Source: DATFPQ01 sp035264765
GTDB taxonomy: Bacteria > Actinomycetota > Actinomycetes > Actinomycetales > Angustibacteraceae
DNA length: 14,856 nucleotides
Assembly (NCBI GenBank): GCA_035264765.1
Contig: DATFPQ010000179.1
Span: 1-14,856, forward strand
Direction: 5' to 3'
How positions within the stretch are numbered: position 1 is the first letter of the stretch; each line of letters opens with the position of its first letter. The notes under the pieces are model-generated. The model was not told the origin of the DNA. It ran no database searches and worked only from the letters and a program-made list of their open reading frames with translations. Below, in pieces: positions 6,333-14,156 of this stretch. Made by a program: the position numbers and the translations under genes.

Positions 6333-7630
6333 GGCTGGAGGTCGACGGCGGCCGGCGGTGGCAGGACCTCCAGGCGGCGGGGCGTCGAGCGCGCCTGGGC
6401 GTACACCTCGAGCAACCCGTCGACGGTGGCGTCCCAGCCGTACCGGGCGGCATGCCGGACCGCACCGGCCGACAGTCGCCGGCGGCGCGGCGCGTCGTCC
6501 AGCAGGCTCGCGACCGCATCGGCCCACATGCCGGGCTCGTGGTCGGGGACGAGCACGCCGCTGACGCCGTCGGCCACGGTCTCCCGCAACCCGCCCACGG
6601 CGGCAGCCACGACCGGCGTCCCGCACGCCTGCGCCTCGAGCGCCACCAGGCCGAACGACTCCGAGTACGACGGCACGGCCACCAGGTCGGCGGCGCGGTA
6701 CCAGTCCACCAACCGGTCGGCGGCGGCCGGCGGAGCGAACCGGACGACGTCGCCCAGTCCGAGATCGGCCACCAGCCGCGCCAGGGACTCAGGCTCGCGC
6801 AGGCCGCTGCCGCTGGGGCCGCCGACCACGGCCACGACAAGTGATGGGCGCAGGTCGGGACGCCGGTCCAGCAGGCGCGCGGTGGCCCGCACCAGGACGT
6901 CCGGCGCCTTGAGCGGCTGAATTCGGCCGACGAACAGCAGCAGGTTCGCGTCGGGGGCGATGCCCAGGCTCTCTCGTGCGGCGCGTCGTCCGGCCTGCGG
7001 CACCGGCGTGAACCGGTCGAGGTCGACACCCGGCGGCACGACAGCGACCCGCTCGCGGTCCGCGCCGTAGAGCGCGACCAGCTGGTCGCGCTCCTCGTCG
7101 GTGTTGGCGACCAGTCGGTCGGCCGCCTCCACCACCTGGGCCTCGCCGATCTCGCGTCCGGCCGGCTCGGCGGTGTCCCCGTCTGCCAGGGAGAGGTTCT
7201 TGACCCGGGCCATGGTGTGCATGGTGTGCACCAGCGGCACCTGCCAGCGCTCGGCCGCCAGCCACCCGACCTGGCCGCTGAGCCAGTAGTGGGAGTGCAC
7301 GACGTCGTACCAGCCGGGCGGGCGGGACGCCTCGGCGCGCAGCACGCCCGCGGCGAACGCGCACAGCTGCCCCGGCAGGTCCTCCTTGCTCAGCCCCTCG
7401 AAGGGCCCGGCGGGGACGTGGCGGACCAGCACGCCCGGCTCCATCTCCACCACGCGCGGCTGCTGGCTGCTGGTGGCGCGGGTGAAGACCTCGACGTCGA
7501 CCCCCCGCCGCGCCAGCCGGCGGGCCGTCTCGACGACGTACACGTTCATGCCGCCGGCGTCGCCCGTGCCGGGCTGCTCCAGCGGTGACGTGTGCACGGC
7601 GAGCATCGCGACGCGACCGGGGAGACCCAC
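6329..7630 (-). CDS. mshA: D-inositol-3-phosphate glycosyltransferase (mycothiol synthesis)
   Basis: MshA transfers GlcNAc from UDP-GlcNAc to 1D-myo-inositol 3-phosphate, the first committed step of mycothiol, the main low-molecular-weight thiol of actinobacteria. The 433-residue GT-B, family GT4 protein has the acceptor-side signature VHTSPLEQPGTGDAGGMNVY (12-31) and HSHYWLSGQVGWLA. The donor site includes VGRIQPLKAPD (234-244), GGPSGSG, and SYSESFGLVALEAQACGTP with the EX7E pair E324/E332. All are diagnostic of MshA rather than general GT4 enzymes. The start used is GTG 7630, which reaches the VAMLAVHTSPLEQPG block after six residues; there is no long N-terminal extension as in M. tuberculosis. 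The GH31-like gene ends 20 bases upstream and the ybjN gene overlaps by 4 bases downstream. Confidence 0.97.
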   Translation of the reverse strand: MGLPGRVAMLAVHTSPLEQPGTGDAGGMNVYVVETARRLARRGVDVEVFTRATSSQQPRVVEMEPGVLVRHVPAGPFEGLSKEDLPGQLCAFAAGVLRAEASRPPGWYDVVHSHYWLSGQVGWLAAERWQVPLVHTMHTMARVKNLSLADGDTAEPAGREIGEAQVVEAADRLVANTDEERDQLVALYGADRERVAVVPPGVDLDRFTPVPQAGRRAARESLGIAPDANLLLFVGRIQPLKAPDVLVRATARLLDRRPDLRPSLVVAVVGGPSGSGLREPESLARLVADLGLGDVVRFAPPAAADRLVDWYRAADLVAVPSYSESFGLVALEAQACGTPVVAAAVGGLRETVADGVSGVLVPDHEPGMWADAVASLLDDAPRRRRLSAGAVRHAARYGWDATVDGLLEVYAQARSTPRRLEVLPPPAAVDLQP

Positions 7631-7650
7631 GCGGCCAGGGTAAGCCGACC

Positions 7651-9930
7651 TCAGCCGAGCAGCCCGGCCGCCCGCAGCGCCCGACGCAGCGACGCGGCGT
7701 CCGGGTCGTCCGCGCGGTACAGGACGGCGGGCCGGCCGACCGGCGCAGGGACCTGCACCTGGCGGGCAGCGACCGGCTCCGGCCGCTCACCGGGGTGCGG
7801 TTCGGGTGGCGTCGGGACGACATGCCGGCGCCCGCTGAACAGCTCCACCCAGGTCCCCGGGGGAAGCCCGACGGTGACGGCATCCTCACCCGGCGACACC
7901 ACCGGCTTCGCCAGCACCGAGCGGCCCATCAGCAGCTGACCCGCCGTGGAGCCCTGCCGCAGCCGTGGGTACTCCGCCCAGACCGGCCGGACCAGCGGCG
8001 CACCGGACCGCCGCGCGGCCGCGATCGCCTGCCGCCGGTACTGCGCGGTGGCCGCGAACAGGCGGGTCAGGGCGGCGAACTGCCGCAGCCGGGTCGGCGA
8101 GTCCCAGACCTGCGCCAGCCGGTCCGGTCGGTCGCCGTCCTCGGTACGCAGCAGCGGCCCGAACAGCTCCAGCTCGGCCCACCGGGCGAGCAGCTCGTCC
8201 GAGCGCCGCTCGTCCGGCCACAGCGGGACCGCGGGCGCCGACGTCCCACCGATCCCGGAGGAGACCAGGCCCAGGCCGGCGAGGCCGGCATTGAAGGTCG
8301 CGGGGAGCACGCCGGCCAGCCCGTCCTCGGCCGACCAGCCGGCCGTGCGGCCACCCAGCGACAGGACGCCGGTCAAGGCCGCCGTTCGCTCGTCGGCGGT
8401 GCGCTGCACCAGCAGGCAGTCCGGCCGGCCCGCGCGGACGCAGGCGGCGCGGGTCAGTGACGCCAGCCGCCGCGGCCAGGAGTTGTGCGCGTCGACCGGG
8501 TTCCCCGCCGCCAGGCGGGCGGTGACGGGCAGCTCGTCCCCGCCTTCGACGGACCAGCCCGACACGCCGTCCGCGCGCATCCGCGCCGCGAGGACCCCGG
8601 TGTACCAGTCCACGGCCGCGGGGTCGGTGAGGTCCAGCAGGGCCCCGGCGACGCCGCCGGCGTCCGGGTCGTCCAGGCGGACGGTGGCCGGCCGGCCGGA
8701 CGCGTCCTCGACCAGCCAGCCGCGGGCCCGGGCCGTCGCCAGCAGCCCGGGCTCGTCGTCCGGACCGCCGGCGCGGGACCTGAGCGCGAACCCGCCGGAC
8801 ACCGACGTCAGCACCCGCACGTCCCTGCCGCGCAGCCGGTCGACCATCGTGGCCCAGCCGGGGTAGCGCCGCCGCGCCCCGCCGTCACGCACGAGCACCG
8901 CCGCCAGGTCCGCCTGGGCGCCGGTCAGCCGGTTCACCACGGACCGGATCCGTGTCACCGAGCCGCGCACGCCCACCACCGCGCCCGACGTCGCCCACTC
9001 GGGAGGCGCGGGCGGCACGCCGACGTCGGTGGCGTGCTGAGCGAGCATCTGACCGGGAGTCCCGTCGTAGACCCGGGCGCGCAGCCGGTCCGACCACACG
9101 GACGAGTCGACCCGGCCACGGTGCCGCAGGTCGACGACGGCGTACCCGGTGGTGTCGAGGGCCAGCCCGGACCCGGCGCTGGACAGGTAGGCGGGGACCG
9201 GTGCCGAGGTGGTGGCCGCGTCGCCCCCGGACCCGTTCCTGGCGAGGTCCTGCCACGCGGTCAGCGGCCAGCGACCGCGTCCCGTGCCGTCCGCGCGCGT
9301 CAGCACGGGGTAGCGGCCGTCCTCGACGGACTCCGCCACGCCCTGCGCGCCGAGCCCGCGGATCGTGTAGCCGTCGCGGCGGTACTCATGCACCGCCACG
9401 ACGTCCGCCCCGGGGACGCTCACGTCCAGCAGCACACGCGAGTCACGCTCCCGGCGGGTGACCGTGAGCGTCACCGGGAGCGTGCCGCCGGGGTCATCGG
9501 AGGCGTCGGTGAGGGTCCCGGTCCAGGTCACCGAGGAACCCTCCAGCCGGCGTCCGGTGACGAGAAGGTTGCCGAGCGACCGGCTCACCTGCTCGTCCGC
9601 CCGCAGCACGCTCGAGTCCCGGAGGTTCGTCGGCTGACCCCGCCAGCGCAGCCGGCCAACGCCGGCGGTCACCGGCGACCCGCGGTCGACCCCGCGCCAG
9701 ACCACGGCACTGCGCCGGTTGACGGTGAGCCCGCCTCCACCCAGTTGGGCGTAGACCCCGTTCCCGAGGGACACCGCACCGCGGGCGACGGGGGCCACGT
9801 TGACCAGTCCCGGCTCCAGGTCGCTGGCGTCCCTGCGCTCACGCAGCTGCGGGTAACCGCCGGCGAGTAGCGCGCCGAGGCTCACGGCGGCCGCAAGCGC
9901 AGCAAGCAGGACCCGCGGGGCACGACGCAC
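7651..9930 (-). CDS. Membrane-anchored GH31-like protein with degenerate catalytic motifs
   Basis: The 759-residue protein opens with a basic tip and one hydrophobic segment (7-25), so it is exported or anchored outside the membrane. Glycoside hydrolase family 31 landmarks follow in order: an N-terminal beta sandwich with GLGAQG..VEDGRYPVLTRADGTGRG (192-219); barrel segments LLDLTDPAAVDWYTGVL (431-447), GVSGWSVEGGDELP (455-468), DAHNSWPRRLASL (480-492), EDGLAGVLPA (535-544), LARWAELELFGPLLRTEDGDRP (581-602) and LVRPVWAEYP (646-655); and the C-terminal sheet GLPPGTWVELFSGRRHV (688-704). The overall pattern is nearest to the sulfoquinovosidase YihQ (recalled alignment, not computed). The catalytic positions differ: the nucleophile motif DFGE is EGGD (462-465), the acid/base GD is GG (526-527) and SDIGG is SGIGG (558-562). 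A normal glycosidase reaction is therefore unlikely. GTG 9930 is the only start placing the hydrophobic segment at the N-terminus. The gene ends 20 bases before mshA. Confidence 0.8.
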   Translation of the reverse strand: MRRAPRVLLAALAAAVSLGALLAGGYPQLRERRDASDLEPGLVNVAPVARGAVSLGNGVYAQLGGGGLTVNRRSAVVWRGVDRGSPVTAGVGRLRWRGQPTNLRDSSVLRADEQVSRSLGNLLVTGRRLEGSSVTWTGTLTDASDDPGGTLPVTLTVTRRERDSRVLLDVSVPGADVVAVHEYRRDGYTIRGLGAQGVAESVEDGRYPVLTRADGTGRGRWPLTAWQDLARNGSGGDAATTSAPVPAYLSSAGSGLALDTTGYAVVDLRHRGRVDSSVWSDRLRARVYDGTPGQMLAQHATDVGVPPAPPEWATSGAVVGVRGSVTRIRSVVNRLTGAQADLAAVLVRDGGARRRYPGWATMVDRLRGRDVRVLTSVSGGFALRSRAGGPDDEPGLLATARARGWLVEDASGRPATVRLDDPDAGGVAGALLDLTDPAAVDWYTGVLAARMRADGVSGWSVEGGDELPVTARLAAGNPVDAHNSWPRRLASLTRAACVRAGRPDCLLVQRTADERTAALTGVLSLGGRTAGWSAEDGLAGVLPATFNAGLAGLGLVSSGIGGTSAPAVPLWPDERRSDELLARWAELELFGPLLRTEDGDRPDRLAQVWDSPTRLRQFAALTRLFAATAQYRRQAIAAARRSGAPLVRPVWAEYPRLRQGSTAGQLLMGRSVLAKPVVSPGEDAVTVGLPPGTWVELFSGRRHVVPTPPEPHPGERPEPVAARQVQVPAPVGRPAVLYRADDPDAASLRRALRAAGLLG

Positions 9931-9939
9931 CCGCCGAGC

Positions 9940-10797
9940 ATGCCACCCTCGGGGGTCGTGGCCAGAGGAGCACCGGCCCGGCGCACCGCGCCGGTCGGCA
10001 CGATCACGCGCGGAACCACCAACCCGAACCGGCTCCGCCGGGTGGACCGCTGGGTCGTCGCGACGCTGGGGCGGCAACTGCGCTCGGCGGCCGACCCGCT
10101 TGTCGTCGACCTCGGTTACGGCGCCTCGCCGGTGACGACCCTCGAGCTGCGCGACCGGCTGCGCGCGGTGCGCGCCGACGTCACGGTGGTGGGCGTCGAG
10201 ATCGACCCGGCCCGGGTGGAGGCGGCGCGCGACCTCGCGGACGGGCGGCTGCGGTTCGTGCTGGGGGGCTTTGAGGTGCCCGTGCCTGGCGGGGGGCGCC
10301 CGGTGGTCGTCCGGGCGTTCAACGTCCTGCGTCAGTACGACGAGAGCGAGGTACCGGCCGCCTGGGAAAGGGTCCGGGAGCGTCTCGCACCCGGCGGAGT
10401 ACTGGTCGACGGCACCTGCGACGAGGTCGGCCGCCGGGCTGCCTGGGTCGCCGTCCGGCGGGAGGACGGTCCGACGTCCCTCACCGTCTCGCTGCGGCTG
10501 GCCGGGCTCGGCGCGCCGTCGGAGGTCGCGGAGCGACTGCCCAAGGTCCTGATCCACCACAACGTCCCGGGCACCCGGGTGCACGCCTGGCTGTCCGCGC
10601 TCGACCGCGCCTGGGAGCGGAGCGCACCGCTGTCGACGTACGGGCCGCGCCAGCGCTTCGTGGAGGCCGTGCGCCGTACCCGCTCGGACGGCTGGCCGGT
10701 GCTCGGGCGTCCGGCGCGGTGGCGGCTGGGCGAGGTCACCGTGGCCTGGGGCGCCGTGCGCCCGGACCTGCCGCCGGAGGTCAGCGGCAGCCGGTGA
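9940..10797 (+). CDS. Class I SAM-dependent methyltransferase, substrate unknown
   Basis: The 285-residue, probably cytosolic protein has the Rossmann-type AdoMet site. Motif I is VDLGYGASP (56-64) after the strand LVV, and the acidic residue that should hold the ribose is Glu87 in VVGVEIDPARVEAA. RAFNVLRQY (125-133) and LAPGGVLVDGTCDE (149-162) correspond to motifs IV and V. The N-terminal block RGTTNPNRLRRVDRW (24-38) marks an actinobacterial subfamily whose substrate is unknown to me. The start is ATG 9940, or possibly GTG 9958 in the same frame; neither has a good ribosome-binding site. It diverges from the GH31-like gene with 9 bases between starts. Its last 17 bases overlap the end of dacB on the other strand. 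Confidence 0.85.
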   Translation: MPPSGVVARGAPARRTAPVGTITRGTTNPNRLRRVDRWVVATLGRQLRSAADPLVVDLGYGASPVTTLELRDRLRAVRADVTVVGVEIDPARVEAARDLADGRLRFVLGGFEVPVPGGGRPVVVRAFNVLRQYDESEVPAAWERVRERLAPGGVLVDGTCDEVGRRAAWVAVRREDGPTSLTVSLRLAGLGAPSEVAERLPKVLIHHNVPGTRVHAWLSALDRAWERSAPLSTYGPRQRFVEAVRRTRSDGWPVLGRPARWRLGEVTVAWGAVRPDLPPEVSGSR

Positions 10798-12103
10798 CGG
10801 TGGCCGCGAGCGCGTCCAGCTTCCGCTTCAGAGTCAGGTTGGCCTTCTTGCCGTTCACGACGAAGGCGAAGGCCTTGATCCGGCCGTCGGAGCCCTTCGT
10901 CCACCCGGCGAGCGCGGCGGCGTCCCCCAGCGTTCCGGTCTTGGCGTGCACCCTGCCGCGGGCGCAGGCGGAGTCCTTGGTCACGAACCGGCCGAGCGAC
11001 GCCGTCAGCGTGCCGGTGCGCCCGGACAGCGGCAGGCCGTCCTCGCGGAGCAGCGCGAGCTCGGGCTGGTTCGGCGCGAAGGCGTGCGCCACGATGCGGC
11101 TGAGCTGACCGGTGGTGAGGCGGTTGCTGCGGGACAGGCCGCTGCCGTCCCAGAGCCGGCCGCCGGGCAGCTGGACGCCCTCGCGGGCCAGCACGGTGCG
11201 CTGCGCCGTCCGGGCGCCGGTCCAGGAGCCCCCGCGGCGCTGCGCGACGCCCACCAGGCGGTTCAGGGCCTCGGCGTGGTCGTTGTCGCTGACCAGCAGC
11301 ATCGTGGTGACGATGCGGCGCAGCTCGTCGCCCTGTACGGACGCGAGCAGCGGCGAGCCCTTCGGCGCAGCGGCCCGGCGAACCGTCGTGACCTTCAGAC
11401 CGGCCGCGTTGAGCCTGTTGGCGAACACGGATGCCGCGTGCAGCGAGGTGTCCGCGGCGTGGCTCTCATCGACGACGAGAGCGCGCACCGCCCGCACGTC
11501 GCGCGGCACGTAGCTCGTCCTCCAGCCGCGCGCCAGCGTGGGGCGAGGAAACAGCGAGTCATCGGCCCACACGCGGACCGTGGCCGCCCGGTGCGCGCGG
11601 ACCTGGGCCGCCGTCGCCTTCGCCAGCACGGTCAGGTCGGCGCTGGACAGGCTCGGGTCGCCCGCGCCGACCAGGACGACGTCGTTCCAGCTGCTGCCGC
11701 GGCGCACCGTGGTCGTGAATCGGTGCCCTGGGCCGTACACGGACAGGGCGTTGGTGGCGGTGACCAGCTTGGTCGTCGACGCCGGCATCAGGCCCAGGCC
11801 CCCGTTCCGCGACCACACCGTCGCGCCGGACGCGACGTCGACCACGGTGCCGCTGAACCGGCTGCCGAAGCCGGCGCTGGTGGCCCGGCTGGTCAGCAGA
11901 CTGCGCATCCGCTGGTTCGCGGAGGCGGCTGCCGCGCTCGTGGTGGCCCCGGCGACCGCGGTCGCGGCGCCCGTGCCGCTGGACCCTGCCGCCTGGGCAG
12001 CCGGCGCGGCGGCGACCAGGGCGGCGCTCAGGGATCCGGCCACGGCAAGAACTGTGGTGCCGGTGAGGCGGCGGCGGGTGGAGGTCGCGGGGATCGGGCG
12101 CAT
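10781..12103 (-). CDS. dacB: Secreted D-alanyl-D-alanine carboxypeptidase/endopeptidase (PBP4 family, S13)
   Basis: This low-molecular-weight penicillin-binding protein should trim stem peptides or cut cross-links of peptidoglycan outside the membrane. The 440-residue product has an N-terminal signal peptide (about 1-38, ending AAQA), then an Ala/Thr/Ser-rich linker to about residue 62. The three catalytic motifs of serine peptidase family S13 are clear: SxxK as PASTTKLVT (nucleophile Ser109, Lys112), SxN as SDN (272-274) and KTG at 388-390 in HAKTGTLGDAAALAGW. GAGDPSLSS (146-154) and LWDGSGLSRSN (317-327) are further family blocks. ATG 12103 has GAGGGG at 12114-12109. The stop overlaps the methyltransferase stop on the other strand by 17 bases. 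It is preceded by the terminator of the dtd operon, so it probably has its own promoter in 12104-12195. Confidence 0.95.
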   Translation of the reverse strand: MRPIPATSTRRRLTGTTVLAVAGSLSAALVAAAPAAQAAGSSGTGAATAVAGATTSAAAASANQRMRSLLTSRATSAGFGSRFSGTVVDVASGATVWSRNGGLGLMPASTTKLVTATNALSVYGPGHRFTTTVRRGSSWNDVVLVGAGDPSLSSADLTVLAKATAAQVRAHRAATVRVWADDSLFPRPTLARGWRTSYVPRDVRAVRALVVDESHAADTSLHAASVFANRLNAAGLKVTTVRRAAAPKGSPLLASVQGDELRRIVTTMLLVSDNDHAEALNRLVGVAQRRGGSWTGARTAQRTVLAREGVQLPGGRLWDGSGLSRSNRLTTGQLSRIVAHAFAPNQPELALLREDGLPLSGRTGTLTASLGRFVTKDSACARGRVHAKTGTLGDAAALAGWTKGSDGRIKAFAFVVNGKKANLTLKRKLDALAATVTGCR

Positions 12104-12195
12104 GGTGTCCCCTCGGACGTTGGGCTGCCTTGACCGCCCGGACCTGCTCGATGGCGCCGTCCCCCCGGGCGTCGTCCGACAGTATGAGGCTCAGA

Positions 12196-12238
12196 GGGCG
12201 CGGCATCGCGCCCGATTCGTCAGGTTTCTGACCAATCG
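12196..12238 (-). terminator. Tandem hairpins after dtd (probable terminator)
   Basis: Reading along the minus strand from dtd, 12238-12213 is a 26-base dyad: CGATT/AATCG and GTCAG/CTGAC arms, one mismatched pair, loop AAAC. It is followed directly by a perfect 7-bp hairpin, GGGCGCG/CGCGCCC with a 4-base loop (12213-12196). They begin 20 bases after the dtd stop and about 90 bases before dacB, a fitting place for a terminator. The first dyad could instead be a protein-binding operator for dacB. Confidence 0.5.
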
Positions 12239-12258
12239 ACTGCTGTGGGGCGTCCCCC

Positions 12259-12684
12259 TCAGGCCTCGAGCACCAGGGTCATCGGCCCGTCGTTGACCAG
12301 CTCGAGCTCCATCCGGGCACCGAACCGTCCGGTCGCGACCTCGAGCCCACGGGCGCGCAGGGCGTCCACCACGGCCTGCACGAGCGGTTCCGCGACCTCG
12401 GCCGGGGCGGCGCCGGACCAGGACGGGCGCCGGCCCTTGCGCGTGTCCGCGTAGAGGGTGAACTGGCTGACCACCAGCACGGGAGCGCCCGCATCCAGCG
12501 CCGACTGCTCGTCGGCCAGGATCCGCAGCTCCGCGATCTTGCGGCTCAACGTGGCGACCTGCTCGGAACCGTCGGAATGGGTCACGCCGACGAGCACGCA
12601 CAGACCCGGCCGGTCGACTGAGCCGACGTCCGCTCCGTCGACGAGCACCCGGGCCCGGCTCACCCGCTGGACGACCGCGCGCAC
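12259..12684 (-). CDS. dtd: D-aminoacyl-tRNA deacylase
   Basis: Dtd removes D-amino acids (and glycine) wrongly attached to tRNA, protecting translation in the cytosol. The 141-residue product has both active-site motifs: SQFTLY (73-78) and the cross-subunit Gly-cisPro motif NDGPMT (131-136). It opens with MRAVVQRVSRARV and has DTRKGRRPSWSGAAP, as in the family. The stretch between RILADEQ and VLVVSQ is about five residues shorter than in E. coli; I recall the mycobacterial protein being similarly short. The start is GTG 12684, with GGAAGGG about 4 bases upstream. It lies 19 bases after the asparaginase-family gene and is the last gene of that operon, ending before tandem hairpins. Confidence 0.96.
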   Translation of the reverse strand: MRAVVQRVSRARVLVDGADVGSVDRPGLCVLVGVTHSDGSEQVATLSRKIAELRILADEQSALDAGAPVLVVSQFTLYADTRKGRRPSWSGAAPAEVAEPLVQAVVDALRARGLEVATGRFGARMELELVNDGPMTLVLEA

Positions 12685-12703
12685 CGTGCCCTTCCGCCGG
12701 AGC

Positions 12704-13684
12704 TCAGCCGCGCAGGGGAAGGGCCCGGACGGCGCCTACCGGCCGGCCGTGACCGAGCACCGGAGCCTCGTCCAGGAACGCCACCAGCTCGGGGTCGACG
12801 CCGGCCTCGCGGAGCGCCTGCGCCAGAACCACCGGCCGGGCTCGGTTGCCCCCATCGGTGATCTTGACCGCCACCGCGGTGCCGTCGGCCAGGGCGGCCC
12901 CGTAGACCGCCTCGGCGCCGTCCTTGGCGAGCAGCCCGGGCACCGCCTGCATCAGGGCGGTGACGTCGCGGCGGCTGCCGCCGACCATGCGGGGGAAGGC
13001 GCGAACCGCCCGCCCCACCCGGTGCTCCGCGGTGCCGGCGTCCGCGCGCACCACCGCGGAGAAGGCCCGGGCCAGGCCGGTGAGTGAGACGGCCAGCACT
13101 GGCGCGCCGCAGCCGTCGACCCCGACGTGCGCGACCGGCTCCTGCGCCAGCTCGGCGAGCACCTCGGCCACCAGGCGCTGCAGCGGGTGGCCCGGGTCGA
13201 GGTAGGAGCGGAGGTCCCAGCCGGCGGCCTGGCAGGTGGCCAGCATCGCCGCGTGCTTGCCGGAGCAGTTCTGCGCGATCGACGACGGGCGCTCGCCGGC
13301 GGCCAGCCACCGCTCGCGCTCGCGCGGGTCGAGCGGCAGGTCTGGCGTGTTCTGCAGGTCGGCCTCGGTCAGGCCGGCCGAGGCCAGCAGCTTGCGGACG
13401 CCGTCGAGGTGCTCCGGCTCCCCGGAGTGGGACGCCGCCGCGAGCGCGAGCAGCTCGTCCTCGACGTCCAGCCCGGCGCGCACCATGGCCGCCGCCTGCA
13501 CGGGCTTGTTGGACGACCTCGGGAAGACCGGCGCCTGCGGGTCGCCCACCGCGAGCAGCTCGCGGCCGCCGGCGTCGAGGACGACGACGGTGCCGTGGTG
13601 CACCGACTCGACGAAGCCGGAGCGGACGACGGTGGCGACGGGGACGCCGCACGCTGCCGCGGAGACTCCGGGGACCCGGCTCAC
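12704..13684 (-). CDS. Asparaginase-II-family protein (PF06089 type)
   Basis: The 326-residue product belongs to the asparaginase II family first described in Rhizobium etli, which is unrelated to the classical E. coli enzymes. The reaction expected from the family is L-asparagine to aspartate and ammonia; activity of actinobacterial members is assumed, not shown here. Conserved blocks are VESVHHGTVVVLD (25-37), RSSNKPVQAAA (56-66), NCSGKHAAMLATC (139-151), GVDGCGAPV (188-196), PRMVGG (231-236) and KDGAEAVYGAAL with KITDGGNRARP (254-284). The metal- and nucleophile-bearing Cys and Lys positions of the family appear present. There is no signal peptide, so it is likely cytosolic. GTG 13684 overlaps the cupin stop as GTGA; dtd starts 19 bases downstream. 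The operon suggests amino-acid or nitrogen metabolism but gives no clear pathway. Confidence 0.93.
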   Translation of the reverse strand: MSRVPGVSAAACGVPVATVVRSGFVESVHHGTVVVLDAGGRELLAVGDPQAPVFPRSSNKPVQAAAMVRAGLDVEDELLALAAASHSGEPEHLDGVRKLLASAGLTEADLQNTPDLPLDPRERERWLAAGERPSSIAQNCSGKHAAMLATCQAAGWDLRSYLDPGHPLQRLVAEVLAELAQEPVAHVGVDGCGAPVLAVSLTGLARAFSAVVRADAGTAEHRVGRAVRAFPRMVGGSRRDVTALMQAVPGLLAKDGAEAVYGAALADGTAVAVKITDGGNRARPVVLAQALREAGVDPELVAFLDEAPVLGHGRPVGAVRALPLRG

Positions 13685-14061
13685 CGCGAGTAGTCGTCCT
13701 GGAGGCGCTCGATGTCGTCCTCGTCGAAGTGGCCGAAGGCGATCTCCAGCAGCCGGCCGGGCCGGTCCCCGCTGTTGGCCATCCGGTGTACGGCGCCCAG
13801 CGGAACCCAGATCTGCTCACCGACCTCGGCCGACCAGGTGCGGCCGTCCACCTCCACGTCGATCGGCACGTCCAGGACCTGCCACAGCTCCCCCCGGTGC
13901 GCGTGCCGCTGCAGGCTCAGCCGGTGTCCCGGCTCGACCGTGATGATCTTGACGGTGACCGGCTCGTTGGTGGCGAACTGCTGGAAGGCGCCCCACGGTC
14001 GCCGCGAGACGAAGGACGCCTCACGGGGGTCGGCGGGGTCGTTCACACGGACGTCGCTCAC
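13681..14061 (-). CDS. Cupin protein of the mannose-6-phosphate isomerase type II class
   Basis: The 126-residue single-domain protein matches the C-terminal cupin of bifunctional ManC/AlgA enzymes, without the nucleotidyltransferase half. Visible blocks are RRPWGAFQQF (20-29), VTVKIITVEPGHRLSLQRHAHR (36-57), IWVPLGAVHRMANSGD (84-99) and LEIAFGHFDEDDIERLQDDY (105-124). Likely metal ligands are Gln51, His53, Glu58 and His92, by family analogy. A mannose-6-phosphate/fructose-6-phosphate isomerase role is possible, but stand-alone cupins of this class are often uncharacterised. GTG 14061 is chosen for GGAG nine bases upstream and the family-like N-terminus. An alternative GTG at 14160 overlaps the DUF2516 stop as GTGA and would add 33 residues rich in Arg, Pro and Gly. 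It overlaps the asparaginase-family gene by 4 bases. Confidence 0.85.
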   Translation of the reverse strand: MSDVRVNDPADPREASFVSRRPWGAFQQFATNEPVTVKIITVEPGHRLSLQRHAHRGELWQVLDVPIDVEVDGRTWSAEVGEQIWVPLGAVHRMANSGDRPGRLLEIAFGHFDEDDIERLQDDYSR

Positions 14062-14156
14062 GCGCAGGTCTCCGGAGGTTGGGTCGGCACGGTGACGCCG
14101 GCTGGGTTCGGGGATTGCCCCCAGGCTACCAAGACGGGCGGTTCCGACCGGCCGGT

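Noticed and set aside
5137..6564. Plus-strand open frame of 475 codons across gpmA, ybjN and mshA
   Set aside because: It runs antisense through three firmly identified genes and has no motif of its own.
8932..8938. GTTCACC inside the GH31-like gene as a PHO-box unit
   Set aside because: It is an isolated coding match with no 11-base repeats around it.
8485..9870. Long plus-strand open frame of 461 codons opposite the GH31-like gene
   Set aside because: It is antisense to a gene with clear family blocks, has no recognisable domains and reads as Arg/Gly/Pro/His-rich filler, typical of antisense frames in GC-rich DNA.
10946..12133. Plus-strand open frame of 395 codons opposite dacB
   Set aside because: dacB has intact SxxK, SxN and KTG motifs on the minus strand; the plus frame is unrelated filler.
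14041..14051. GTTCACACGGA as another PHO-box unit
   Set aside because: It is a single unit inside the cupin coding sequence without a phased partner.
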